Under the pieces are notes generated by a model. It was given only the letters and a program-made list of their open reading frames with translations. It searched no databases and had not been told where the DNA came from. A stretch of 14,062 nucleotides of DNA, from assembly GCA_039934475.1 (NCBI GenBank), contig JBDTMC010000177.1, positions 1 through 14,062 of the forward strand, read 5' to 3'. The DNA is from JBDTMC01 sp039934475. Its GTDB lineage: Bacteria > Acidobacteriota > Terriglobia > Bryobacterales > Bryobacteraceae. Below, piece by piece: positions 1 to 7,274 of the stretch. Every line of letters begins with the position of its first letter. Within the stretch, counting starts at the first letter, position 1. The position numbers and the translations under genes were made by a program.

Positions 1-678
1 CACGTGCTGGCGCGGCAGTTTGTCGCTGATCGCCTTCACCATGCGAAAGCCCTCGGGCTCAATCTCCGCCTTCACTTCTTTCACGCTCATCTTGTGTTCC
101 GGACGGATGGGAACGTCGGGGTCTTCCTTCTTATATTCCAACAAGACCAGGCGGCCGTCGGGCTTGAGGGCCTTGCGCATGCTACGAAGCATCGCTTGCG
201 GCTTCGAAAATTCGTGGTAGACGTCTACCAGCAGGATCAGGTCGATCTGCCCTTCGGGCAAGTGGGTATCGTCGTCGGCGCCGAGGATCGTCTGGTAATT
301 GGCGATGCCGGACTCGGCCATGCGCTTCTTCAGCAGATCAAGCATACCGGCCTGGATATCGACGGCGTAGACCGTGCCAGGCGAAACACGCGGGGCGATG
401 CGCTGGACGAAGTATCCCGAACCGGCTCCCACATCGGCGACGTTCATCCCTTTATTGAGGTCGAGCAATTTGATAGCGATGGCCGGCGCTTCCTCCATCT
501 CACGCTCAGAGCGTTCCAGCCACGGCGCACCGCCCATTCCCATGACTCCGGCGATGGTGCGGCCGGTGACGGGATGCGTGTCCTGCGCCCCAGCCGAACT
601 GGCGAGGAAAGCGGCCAAGAGAAGGGGCAGTACCCGGGCGAACGAGTTTCGATGCGATTTTGCCAGCATAGATGTCAT
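1..678 (-). CDS. Exported class I SAM-dependent methyltransferase (3' end cut off by the window edge)
   Basis: The minus-strand frame from ATG 678 stays open for 226 codons to base 1, so the C-terminus is missing, probably by only a few residues since relatives end soon after the LPRQHV seen here. Residues 1-31 look like a Sec signal peptide: basic start, hydrophobic core VLPLLLAAFLASSAG, AGA-Q cleavage site. A conserved-looking segment PVTGRTIAGVMGMGGAPWLE (36-55) precedes the Rossmann methyltransferase fold, with SAM motif I VADVGAGSGYF near 80-90, an acidic strand VYAVDIQ near 103-109, and DLILLVDVYHEF further on. The substrate is not evident. The gene starts 22 bases after the amidohydrolase stop on the same strand, so the two are probably cotranscribed. 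An in-frame ATG at 669 is an alternative start. Methyltransferase fold: high confidence. Export: inferred from the N-terminus and odd for a SAM enzyme. Confidence 0.88.
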   Translation of the reverse strand, partial: MTSMLAKSHRNSFARVLPLLLAAFLASSAGAQDTHPVTGRTIAGVMGMGGAPWLERSEREMEEAPAIAIKLLDLNKGMNVADVGAGSGYFVQRIAPRVSPGTVYAVDIQAGMLDLLKKRMAESGIANYQTILGADDDTHLPEGQIDLILLVDVYHEFSKPQAMLRSMRKALKPDGRLVLLEYKKEDPDVPIRPEHKMSVKEVKAEIEPEGFRMVKAISDKLPRQHV

Positions 679-700
679 GGTAGATCGGATGTGGATCACT

Positions 701-1864
701 TCAGGGCTTGCTCCAGTTCAACAGTTGCTCCGCGTTCTCCAGGTACAGACGACGTAAGATCGGAGCCGGGAGTTCCAGACCGTAGAGACGCCACCCGGTC
801 CGGCCCGGTAGGTACTCGTCCCCGGTTTCGAGTAGGCGCCACCACATTTGATACATGGACGGTTCGCGCCCCATATCGGTGCCAAACAGCACACGCCGCT
901 GATACTTGGTGAGGAAACGCGCGGCAGCTCGCGGCTGCCGGCCGATCTCGTAGTCTCTGGCGGAGATGTCCAAATAGGCGTTAGGGTACCGATCAAGCAC
1001 CCGGCCAAGCGCCTCTGTGTCGTTGCCCTGGTTGCTGAGGTGGCAGAGGATGAACGTGGTGTTGGGATGCCGCGCCAGAAGCTGATCACGGCGCGATAAC
1101 AGCTCCTCATAGGACGGCACGGGCTTGCCGTATAGGTTGAACGCCTGGAAGTCCGGATGCCGTTCCTGAGAGGGACCGAGTGGCTTCCAGCAAGAGGGGT
1201 GATCGGCGATGTGCACGTTCACCGGGATCTTCAATTCCGCACACTTTCGCCAGAAGGCGTCGAGGCGCGGATCGTCCGCATGAAGCCGCTGTCCCATGGG
1301 CCGGTGATTATCGGGGCCGCCGTCGAAACCCCAACCTTTGTCGGAAAGCTCTCCGACGCCACGAGCACCCTTGCGATAGCAACGCTCCAGTTCCTGGGCC
1401 GCTTTTTGCGGGTAATTGGGATCGTCGATTCCGGCCGTGTTCAGTCCACACCAAACCTGAAATCGCCCAGGGTGAGAACGGAGGAACAAGTCCGCCTGGC
1501 GGTCGAATTCGTCACCAATGGCGTCAGTGAAGACAACTGAGGTGCGGATGCCCATCTTATCCATCACGCGCACCCACTCGTCGACGTCCGCCGCGGTCTT
1601 GATATTGTTCATCGACGAGTGTGTGTGAACGTCGATCACCGGGGCGGCCGCCATTTCCAACTGCGAAGTGGGAACCACCAGCGACGATTCCGGCTTGTAG
1701 TCCTTCAGCAGAACCGTGTCCATGGGACCGGACTTCACTTCCACGCCGAATTTCGTTGTAGCGGGCGTGCCGGATTGGGGCGGTTGCCGGCATCCCGCAA
1801 AACTCAACGCCAGCAGCACCGCCACAATTTCGTGCCTCCTCCGCCACCACAGGTGCCTTGGCAT
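701..1864 (-). CDS. Amidohydrolase-family (amidohydrolase_2) lipoprotein
   Basis: This is a TIM-barrel metal-dependent hydrolase of 387 residues. The first metal-binding motif is VIDVHTHS (His80, His82). Later ligand candidates are Glu172 in GVGELSD, His218 in NVHIADH, His275 in FILCHLSN and Asp330 in LFGTDMG, the usual order for amidohydrolase_2 enzymes, which include decarboxylases and lactone hydrolases. The substrate cannot be read from sequence. I start at ATG 1864 rather than the longest possible start at 1984, because 1864 puts a basic n-region and hydrophobic stretch directly before the lipobox SFAGC (Cys25). The longer form would bury this signal and run into the divergent gene at 1973. 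The mature protein should be lipid-anchored in the periplasm. The exported methyltransferase follows 22 bases downstream. No strong Shine-Dalgarno is visible. Confidence 0.88.
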   Translation of the reverse strand: MPRHLWWRRRHEIVAVLLALSFAGCRQPPQSGTPATTKFGVEVKSGPMDTVLLKDYKPESSLVVPTSQLEMAAAPVIDVHTHSSMNNIKTAADVDEWVRVMDKMGIRTSVVFTDAIGDEFDRQADLFLRSHPGRFQVWCGLNTAGIDDPNYPQKAAQELERCYRKGARGVGELSDKGWGFDGGPDNHRPMGQRLHADDPRLDAFWRKCAELKIPVNVHIADHPSCWKPLGPSQERHPDFQAFNLYGKPVPSYEELLSRRDQLLARHPNTTFILCHLSNQGNDTEALGRVLDRYPNAYLDISARDYEIGRQPRAAARFLTKYQRRVLFGTDMGREPSMYQMWWRLLETGDEYLPGRTGWRLYGLELPAPILRRLYLENAEQLLNWSKP

Positions 1865-1938
1865 GAACTCAATGGTCTCATCGCACGCCTGGAGGGTTGA
1901 AGCTGCGGCGAGCAAGTTATGTTGCGATGCTGCGGACA

Positions 1939-1953
1939 TACAATGTAATTGTA
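1939..1953. promoter_or_regulatory. TACAAT-N3-ATTGTA palindrome in the divergent spacer; possible paired -10 boxes or operator
   Basis: The arms TACAAT (1939-1944) and ATTGTA (1948-1953) are perfect inverted repeats with a 3-base spacer. Each arm reads as a 5/6 match to the sigma-70 -10 consensus on its own strand, so it could serve the plus-strand gene at 1973 and the minus-strand gene at 1864. No convincing -35 hexamer lies at the right distance on either side. It is the only AT-rich patch in this spacer. Function is inferred. Confidence 0.35.
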
Positions 1954-1972
1954 GAGAGTAGCGATACCAATC

Positions 1973-2485
1973 ATGCGGATTCATTTAATCGTAGCCGCGC
2001 TGGCGGTGGTTCTGGCGGCGGGTTGTGGCAAAACGAGGCTCGCGACGCCTGTTGGCCACATGGGAGATAACATCTCCGTGGGGCCGATTTCGTATAACGT
2101 CTTTGAATCGGACTGGCGGCCGGAATTGCGCGGGGCCGCGGGGAGGCGTTCGCCGAAGAACCGCTTCCTGATCCTGCGCGTCACCGTCACCAACGGAGGC
2201 GGGAAGGAGTTCAATTTACCTCTATTCCACTTGGAAGGCACCGATGGGAAAACGTACATGGAAGAAGATTCCGGAGAAGGGGTGACCAGTTGGTTAGGGC
2301 TAATCCGGATTCTGAAAAGCAGTGAAACGGTGGACGGACGAATCGTTTTCGATGTGCCGCCGGGCAGCTATAAGCTGCAGGTGCTGGATAACAACGATCT
2401 GGAAACCCAGCAGATGAAGTTGGTCGATATCCCCTTCAACGTGGAGCAGCAGGTGAAAGTTCCGACGCTGAATGAGCAGCAATAG
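1973..2485 (+). CDS. DUF4352-like Ig-fold lipoprotein
   Basis: A 170-residue protein with a short lipoprotein signal, MRIHLIVAALAVVLAAGC, lipobox LAAGC with Cys18 as the lipidated residue. The mature part looks like an all-beta immunoglobulin-like domain of the DUF4352 type: an opening MGDNISVGPISYNVFES, a central FLILRVTVTNGGGKEFNLP (the usual 'long-lasting interaction strand' position), and a late GRIVFDVPPGSYKLQVLD. No catalytic motif is visible, so a binding or structural envelope role is most likely. It starts divergently from the amidohydrolase with a 108-base spacer, and the next gene follows 14 bases after its stop, so these two form a small operon. The DUF4352 assignment is from recalled pattern only. 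The gene itself is well supported by the signal and length. Confidence 0.83.
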   Translation: MRIHLIVAALAVVLAAGCGKTRLATPVGHMGDNISVGPISYNVFESDWRPELRGAAGRRSPKNRFLILRVTVTNGGGKEFNLPLFHLEGTDGKTYMEEDSGEGVTSWLGLIRILKSSETVDGRIVFDVPPGSYKLQVLDNNDLETQQMKLVDIPFNVEQQVKVPTLNEQQ

Positions 2486-2499
2486 GACAAGGAGACACG

Positions 2500-3348
2500 G
2501 TGCGCCTTTCCGGCGTGGTTTTGGCTTGTGTTGTGGGGCTGGGCTCTTTGGCTGCACTGGCGGCGCAGACGAAACCTCTGTCTTTAGACACCGTCTCGCT
2601 GAATCAATACGACGGCGGGCCGGCCGTCGCTGAGAACTACGTCTGGCGGCCGGGTGAGATTCTCAGCCTGACGTTCCTGATTTCTAACTACAAAGGCGGT
2701 TCGGGGGAGAAGCTCGACCTCAGCTATGAGATCGACGCGCTGGACCCGAACAACCTCAAGCTGATGCCGACGGTGACCGGAACTGTGAATGCCGAGTTGG
2801 CGCCCGAAGATAAGGAGTGGCGGCCGAAGGTCCGCGGTACGGTTCCCCTGCCACCGCTTGCCGACACCGGCGACTATCGTCTTGTCATCACCGCTCGCGA
2901 CAAACTGGCGGGAACCGAGGCGCGCAAGGAGATCCCGTTCCATGTGCGGGGGCGAACCGTGGAGCCGAGCGATCAGCTTGTGGTCCGCAACTTCCGTTTC
3001 CTCAAAACCGAGGAGGACAAGGATCCCCTGACTGCCGCGATTTACCGGCCAGGAGATGCCGTTTGGGCCCGCTTCGACATCACCGGCTACAAACTGGCCG
3101 AGAAGAACCGCGTCGATGTGGAATACGGACTGGCGGTGCTGAAGCCGACCGGGGAAACCATCTACACGGTTCCCAAAGCAGCAGAAGAACGCAGCGAGTC
3201 CTTCTATCCGAAGCGCTATGTGCTAGGTGTGTTGAACCTGAATACGAGACCGGACACTAAGGCCGGGGAGTACACTGTCCTGCTGACAGTGAAGGACAAC
3301 GTCAGCGGCCAGACTAACGAAAGCCGGCACGCGTTCCGCGTGGAGTAG
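2500..3348 (+). CDS. Secreted protein of two tandem Ig-like domains, function unknown
   Basis: Translation starts at GTG 2500, 7 to 8 bases after a clear AAGGAG (2488-2493). The 282-residue product has a signal peptide (about 1-22, ending ALAA-Q). The mature protein contains two related all-beta units. The first (about 45-130) has YVWRPGEILSLTFLISNYK and GDYRLVITARDKLAGTEARK. The second (about 160-282) has AIYRPGDAVWARFDITGYK and GEYTVLLTVKDNVSGQTNES. The same landmarks appear in the same order, so one domain probably arose by duplication of the other. No enzyme motif is seen. It lies 14 bases downstream of the DUF4352-like lipoprotein, suggesting a shared cell-envelope role. It is convergent with the next minus-strand gene, separated by only 6 bases. 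Real gene: high confidence. Function: not known. Confidence 0.85.
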   Translation: MRLSGVVLACVVGLGSLAALAAQTKPLSLDTVSLNQYDGGPAVAENYVWRPGEILSLTFLISNYKGGSGEKLDLSYEIDALDPNNLKLMPTVTGTVNAELAPEDKEWRPKVRGTVPLPPLADTGDYRLVITARDKLAGTEARKEIPFHVRGRTVEPSDQLVVRNFRFLKTEEDKDPLTAAIYRPGDAVWARFDITGYKLAEKNRVDVEYGLAVLKPTGETIYTVPKAAEERSESFYPKRYVLGVLNLNTRPDTKAGEYTVLLTVKDNVSGQTNESRHAFRVE

Positions 3349-3354
3349 GCGCCA

Positions 3355-3774
3355 TTACCGCGAGCCGGCAGAGACAACTTCTACTACCGGCAGCAGGCCG
3401 GCGACGTTATTAAACGACTTCTCTTCCTTGGAAACCGGAACCCTACCGGCAAAAGGCCGGCGCACACTGCGGATTTCATGCAGGAAATAGGTGTCGCCGT
3501 AGCGGTGGAAGACGAGCGAGCTTCTGTCACGAACGGCGTCGTCACCGGGCTTGGCAGTAAGGAAGATCTTATGGCCGTTGATCGAATGCATGTCTACCTG
3601 GCGGTAATTGCCATCGATGGTTACGAAGTACACGCCCGCCGGTAACGACTGGCCGGCGGCGTGGAATTCAAAGGGGATGTTCACGCGCAAATCCGGAACG
3701 GATTGTGCACTGGCCAAGGAACCGGCGGCTGCCGTCGCGACGAGCAGCGCCATTTGGATCATTCGGTGTTTCAT
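3355..3774 (-). CDS. Small secreted protein of an acidobacterial family, function unknown
   Basis: A 139-residue protein with a signal peptide (about 1-23, hydrophobic MALLVATAAAGSLASA, cut before QSV). The mature part begins VPDLRVNIPFEFHAAGQS followed by LPAGVYFVTIDG, a pattern I recall as recurring in many short exported acidobacterial proteins of unknown role. It continues as alternating beta-type strands with no catalytic motif. The start at 3774 is supported by GAGGAG (3788-3783), 8 bases upstream. It lies 116 bases after the stop of the large NHL protein on the same strand, so it may be the last gene of that operon. The intervening leader is highly structured and could control its translation. 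It ends 6 bases from the converging plus-strand gene. Confidence 0.82.
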   Translation of the reverse strand: MKHRMIQMALLVATAAAGSLASAQSVPDLRVNIPFEFHAAGQSLPAGVYFVTIDGNYRQVDMHSINGHKIFLTAKPGDDAVRDRSSLVFHRYGDTYFLHEIRSVRRPFAGRVPVSKEEKSFNNVAGLLPVVEVVSAGSR

Positions 3775-3782
3775 TAGGTCAG

Positions 3783-3881
3783 CTCCTCTGGCGTTTCACG
3801 CCTGTGCATGGTAGACGCTGAGGAGATGACAAACGATTGGCGTCATTGAACGCCAGAGCGCGGTGGCGCACTCTGGCGTTC
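3783..3881 (-). promoter_or_regulatory. Structured leader with mutually exclusive hairpins before the small secreted protein
   Basis: Read on the minus strand, AACGCCAGAG occurs at 3880-3871 and again at 3795-3786, with its exact complement CTCTGGCGTT between them at 3858-3849. The middle copy can pair with either flank but not both. Pairing with the second copy covers the first half of the GAGGAG ribosome binding site of the gene at 3774; pairing with the first copy leaves that site free. A separate CTCCTC at 3825-3820 is also complementary to the same GAGGAG. The layout resembles a translational switch, but no ligand or known riboswitch class is recognisable. Confidence 0.4.
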
Positions 3882-3889
3882 TCTTTTTT
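3848..3889 (+). terminator. Rho-independent terminator, plus-strand orientation
   Basis: An 11-bp perfect stem, GAACGCCAGAG (3848-3858) with CTCTGGCGTTC (3871-3881), encloses a 12-base loop and is followed by TCTTTTTT on the plus strand. This is a textbook intrinsic terminator for rightward transcription. On the minus strand the T-run is absent, though the A-rich side lies immediately after the NHL gene's stop (3891). The only plus-strand genes upstream are the 1973-3348 pair, so it would stop read-through only after crossing the antisense of the small secreted gene. Confidence 0.7.
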
Positions 3890-3890
3890 A

Positions 3891-6800
3891 CTACTGCCCG
3901 ACGCCCGTGAGTGGCAGGACTTGGGGCGAGGCTGGGCTGGTGTCGTAGACGAGGAAGCTTGCGGTTTCCGCTCCCTGTAGCGAAGGTGTGAAGTACATCG
4001 TGAAGATGCAGGCCGCCCCAGGAGCCAGGGTACCGGCACAAGGCGGATTGGCGGCGTTACTAGTGAAGTCTTTGGCGTTGGTGCCGGTGATGGCCCAGGC
4101 CGTGAACGAGATTGGTATCTGGCTGACATTGGTCATCGTGACGGTTGACGATACCTGATGTCCTACGGTGGAGGTTCCAAAGTCCACTGCACTCGGATTG
4201 AATTGGACTCCGGTTCCCGTGCCCGCCAGCGCAATACTTTGAGGGCTGGTGGCGTCGCTGTCCTTCACGCTCACCGTACCGGTCAGGTACCCGATGGATG
4301 TCGGAGTAAAGAGGACGTAGATCAGGCAGGTTCCGCCTGTAGGGATGACGAGCCCGTTGGCGCAACTGGTAGCGCTCAGCTTGCTGAACGGGCCGGTGAT
4401 CGTCAGCGCAGGATTGCCCAGGGTCAGGGCAGTTCCCGTGTTATTGGTGAGGGTGATCTTCTTGGCGCCGCTGGTTGGCGTGGTCGTGCCAACGGCTTGG
4501 GCTGAGAATGTCACTGTAGCCGGATTCAGATTGACGTTGCTAAAGCCGGTCCCGGTGACACCGGCAATCTGGGGACTGCTCGCGTCGCTATCGACGACGA
4601 TGAGCGCGCCCTTCTTAGCACCAGTGGTCTGCGGCTTAAACACTATGCTTACGGTGCAACTGGCCTGCGCCGCCAGGATGGCCCCGGCCGCGGGACAGGT
4701 TCGAGCCGAGATCGCGAAGTCGGTTGTTTGATTCAACGAGATTGTCCCCATGGTGATGCCCGTTGTGCCGAGATTCTTGAGGGTGACGTTCTTGGCCGCG
4801 CTGGTCGTCTTCGACAGTTGATTGTCGAAAGTCACCGGGTTGCCCGTCATCTGAATCGCGCTTCCGATGCCCGTCAAGGCGATTGTGGTGGACTGGCTGA
4901 AGAAGCCGTTGTCCTGGATCGTCAGCGAACCATTGCGCGTTCCGGCGCCTCTTGGTTTGAAGGACGCGATTACCTTGCAAGTCTGGCCGTTGGCCAGGCC
5001 CGTACCGCAATTGTCGTACTCTGTGAAGTCTCCGCTAGTGGAGATGCTACTAATTGTTACCGGCCCCACAGCGCTGAGTGTCGCTGCCTGGAAAGTACTG
5101 GTTCCGCCGAGCGGTACGAGGCCGAAAGCGAGGCTGCTGACGGAGCTATTAAGAGCACTAAAGGCGGAGATTCTCCGAACCCGCAAGTTGCTCTGATCGG
5201 CCACCATCAGATTGCCGGTGGCATCCAGCGTTACGCCGCTCGGGTAGTACAATTCGGCAAGGAACGCTTGCGCGCCGTCACCGGTGTAGCCAGCGGATCC
5301 GTTGCCGGCGATGGTCACCATGTTGCCCGAGACATCTACCCATCGCACGCGGTGGTTGTAGGTGTCTGTGATGAACAAGTTTCCATTGGCGTCCACAATC
5401 AGCCCCTGTGGACGGTAGAGACCCTCCTGGGTCGCCGGGCCATCGCCGGTGAAACCACAGGTGCCGTTCCCCACAACCGTATTGATGATCCCTGTGGAGG
5501 CAACGACCTCCCGCACGCGGCAATTAAGGTAATCCGAAATGAACACGTTGCCGGCAGGGTCTACTGTCATGGCGTACGGCGTGTTCAGCTTGGAAGTCAC
5601 AGCAGGGGTGCCATCGCCCAGGAAGCCGGCGACTCCGGTACCCGCGATGGTGGTGATGACTCCCGCCGTCACCTTCCGAATGACATGGTTGCTGGTATCG
5701 GCAATGTAGACGTTGTCGCTGCGATCGACAAAAACGCCATAAGGACTACGAAGTTTGGCGCTTACTGCGGGGCCGCCGTCACCGGTATATCCCGCCAGCC
5801 CGCCTTGGCCGGCAAAGGTGGTGATATTCCCACTGGTGTCGACTTTGCGAACAATCTGGTTCAGGGTGTCCGCGATATAGATATTGCCGGCGCTGTCTCC
5901 GCCAATGCCGTAGGGCTTATTCAGCTTCGCCAGCGTTGCGGACCCGCCGTCGCCGCTGTTTCCGCAAACGCCTGTACCGGCGAAGATATTCACGACGTTT
6001 GAGGATCGAATCCACTGTCGCACGAGGCAGCTATCTGTGTCGGCCACGTAGACGTTGCCAGCAGGATCCTGCCACAAACCCCAGGGGTTGTTCAGCACCA
6101 CGCCTTGCGGGGGAATGCCGCTGACCGGCGTGGGAAGGATGTCGTCTCCATTGCCGGCGACGGTGGACATGTTGCCGCCGATGGTGAATTGGCGAATTCG
6201 TCTGTTGCTTCGGTCGGCGACATAGATAGACCCTCCGCTTCCAAGAGCCAATCCGTCGGGCCCGTTGAAACACGCCTGGAGTGCGGGAAGCCCGTCACCG
6301 CAGAAGCCGGATCCCTTGCCGGCAATGGTGGTAATGTTGCCTCCCACCGTGAATTGTCGAATGCGCCCATTATTGTACTCGGCAATAGTCACCGTGCCCG
6401 TATTATCGACGGCGAGGCCGCCATACACCTGATATATCTTGGCGCTTGTCGCGGGGCCACCGTCACCGGTGTAACCGGCGGTGCCGGTGCCCGCAACGGT
6501 GTTAATATTCCCATCGGCGACTGTCACTTTACGAATTCTGTAGCCGAGCGTATCGCCAATGAAAAGGTTCCCCGCAGGGTCGGTAGCAACTCCACCCGGG
6601 TGATTCACTGTCGCCAGAGTAGCCAGACCGGCATCACCGAGGGAAGAGCAGGTTCCGGTGCCGGCGTAGGTGGACAAGGTATTGCTCGCCAGAGCCAGTT
6701 TACGAACGCGGCAGTTGTTGTAGTCCGCAATAAACAGATTGCCTGAGTTGTCCAGCGCCAGGCTGTAGGGGTTGAACAGGTGGAAATTCGTAGCAGGCGC

Positions 6801-7256
6801 ACCGTCACCATTGAAGTTGCACGAGCCGGCAGTTCCGGCGATCGTGGTGATAGTGTTTGTAGTGTCGACCTTCCGGACTACGCAACTTGTGTAGTCTGCG
6901 ATGTAAAAGTTGCCCGAGGTATCCCGAACCACCGCAATGGGCCCGTTTAGCAGAGCCTGCCTGGCGCCACCAGATACGCCATCACCGGCATAGCCTGAGA
7001 TACCAGTGCCGGCGAGAACCGTGAGTTTACCCGTATTGTCGATCTTGAAAACACGATGCCCGGCATAGGCAGCGGTGTAGTAGTTGCCTGCGGCATCGAG
7101 GAACAAACCAATCGGTTCGTCGATGTTGGCATCCAAGGCGGGCATCTGGTCGGGACCACCCCCGATTGCCGTCGTGATGACATCCTGTTGCGCCCAGGCT
7201 AGGGGAACCAGCAACGCGGTTGACAGAGCAAGCGCGGACCAAGTAAAACGTCGCAT
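3891..7256 (-). CDS. Giant secreted NHL-repeat beta-propeller protein with four C-terminal choice-of-anchor-D (Ig-like) domains
   Basis: A 1121-residue exported protein. The signal peptide is residues 1-22 (basic MRRF, hydrophobic core, AWA-Q). Residues about 25-700 hold 12 NHL repeats of about 55 residues with the shape 'GYTGDGGPA…PYGV..D..GN.YIADT.NH.IRKV', enough for two six-bladed propellers. Residues about 703-1121 hold four roughly 100-residue ASPM/SPD-2/Hydin-type Ig-like domains, each with a paired-cysteine loop and a closing LTGIG/VTGTG/LAGTG/LTGVG. No catalytic site, sorting signal or anchor is seen; a role in adhesion or ligand binding at or outside the cell surface is inferred. 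All 18 cysteines can be assigned to pairs. The start is supported by AGAGGA upstream of ATG 7256. It follows the preceding small secreted gene by 18 bases, so they are likely cotranscribed. Confidence 0.93.
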   Translation of the reverse strand: MRRFTWSALALSTALLVPLAWAQQDVITTAIGGGPDQMPALDANIDEPIGLFLDAAGNYYTAAYAGHRVFKIDNTGKLTVLAGTGISGYAGDGVSGGARQALLNGPIAVVRDTSGNFYIADYTSCVVRKVDTTNTITTIAGTAGSCNFNGDGAPATNFHLFNPYSLALDNSGNLFIADYNNCRVRKLALASNTLSTYAGTGTCSSLGDAGLATLATVNHPGGVATDPAGNLFIGDTLGYRIRKVTVADGNINTVAGTGTAGYTGDGGPATSAKIYQVYGGLAVDNTGTVTIAEYNNGRIRQFTVGGNITTIAGKGSGFCGDGLPALQACFNGPDGLALGSGGSIYVADRSNRRIRQFTIGGNMSTVAGNGDDILPTPVSGIPPQGVVLNNPWGLWQDPAGNVYVADTDSCLVRQWIRSSNVVNIFAGTGVCGNSGDGGSATLAKLNKPYGIGGDSAGNIYIADTLNQIVRKVDTSGNITTFAGQGGLAGYTGDGGPAVSAKLRSPYGVFVDRSDNVYIADTSNHVIRKVTAGVITTIAGTGVAGFLGDGTPAVTSKLNTPYAMTVDPAGNVFISDYLNCRVREVVASTGIINTVVGNGTCGFTGDGPATQEGLYRPQGLIVDANGNLFITDTYNHRVRWVDVSGNMVTIAGNGSAGYTGDGAQAFLAELYYPSGVTLDATGNLMVADQSNLRVRRISAFSALNSSVSSLAFGLVPLGGTSTFQAATLSAVGPVTISSISTSGDFTEYDNCGTGLANGQTCKVIASFKPRGAGTRNGSLTIQDNGFFSQSTTIALTGIGSAIQMTGNPVTFDNQLSKTTSAAKNVTLKNLGTTGITMGTISLNQTTDFAISARTCPAAGAILAAQASCTVSIVFKPQTTGAKKGALIVVDSDASSPQIAGVTGTGFSNVNLNPATVTFSAQAVGTTTPTSGAKKITLTNNTGTALTLGNPALTITGPFSKLSATSCANGLVIPTGGTCLIYVLFTPTSIGYLTGTVSVKDSDATSPQSIALAGTGTGVQFNPSAVDFGTSTVGHQVSSTVTMTNVSQIPISFTAWAITGTNAKDFTSNAANPPCAGTLAPGAACIFTMYFTPSLQGAETASFLVYDTSPASPQVLPLTGVGQ

Positions 7257-7274
7257 CGATATCCTCTTTTTGGG

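Noticed and set aside
4..912. 302-codon plus-strand open frame
   Set aside because: It is antisense to the methyltransferase and the end of the amidohydrolase, both with clear family motifs; its own product has no recognisable domain and very basic, low-complexity composition.
1865..1984. Longer amidohydrolase start at ATG 1984
   Set aside because: It would add 40 residues before a well-formed lipoprotein signal and overlap the start of the divergent lipoprotein gene.
4728..6002. 424-codon plus-strand open frame
   Set aside because: Antisense to the NHL repeats; periodic GC-rich codons leave the opposite frame open. No family motif, no signal.
5100..7200. NHL region as a DNA tandem repeat or CRISPR-like array
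   Set aside because: The periodicity of about 165 bases is at protein level only; the DNA copies are too diverged and lack constant repeats with unique spacers.
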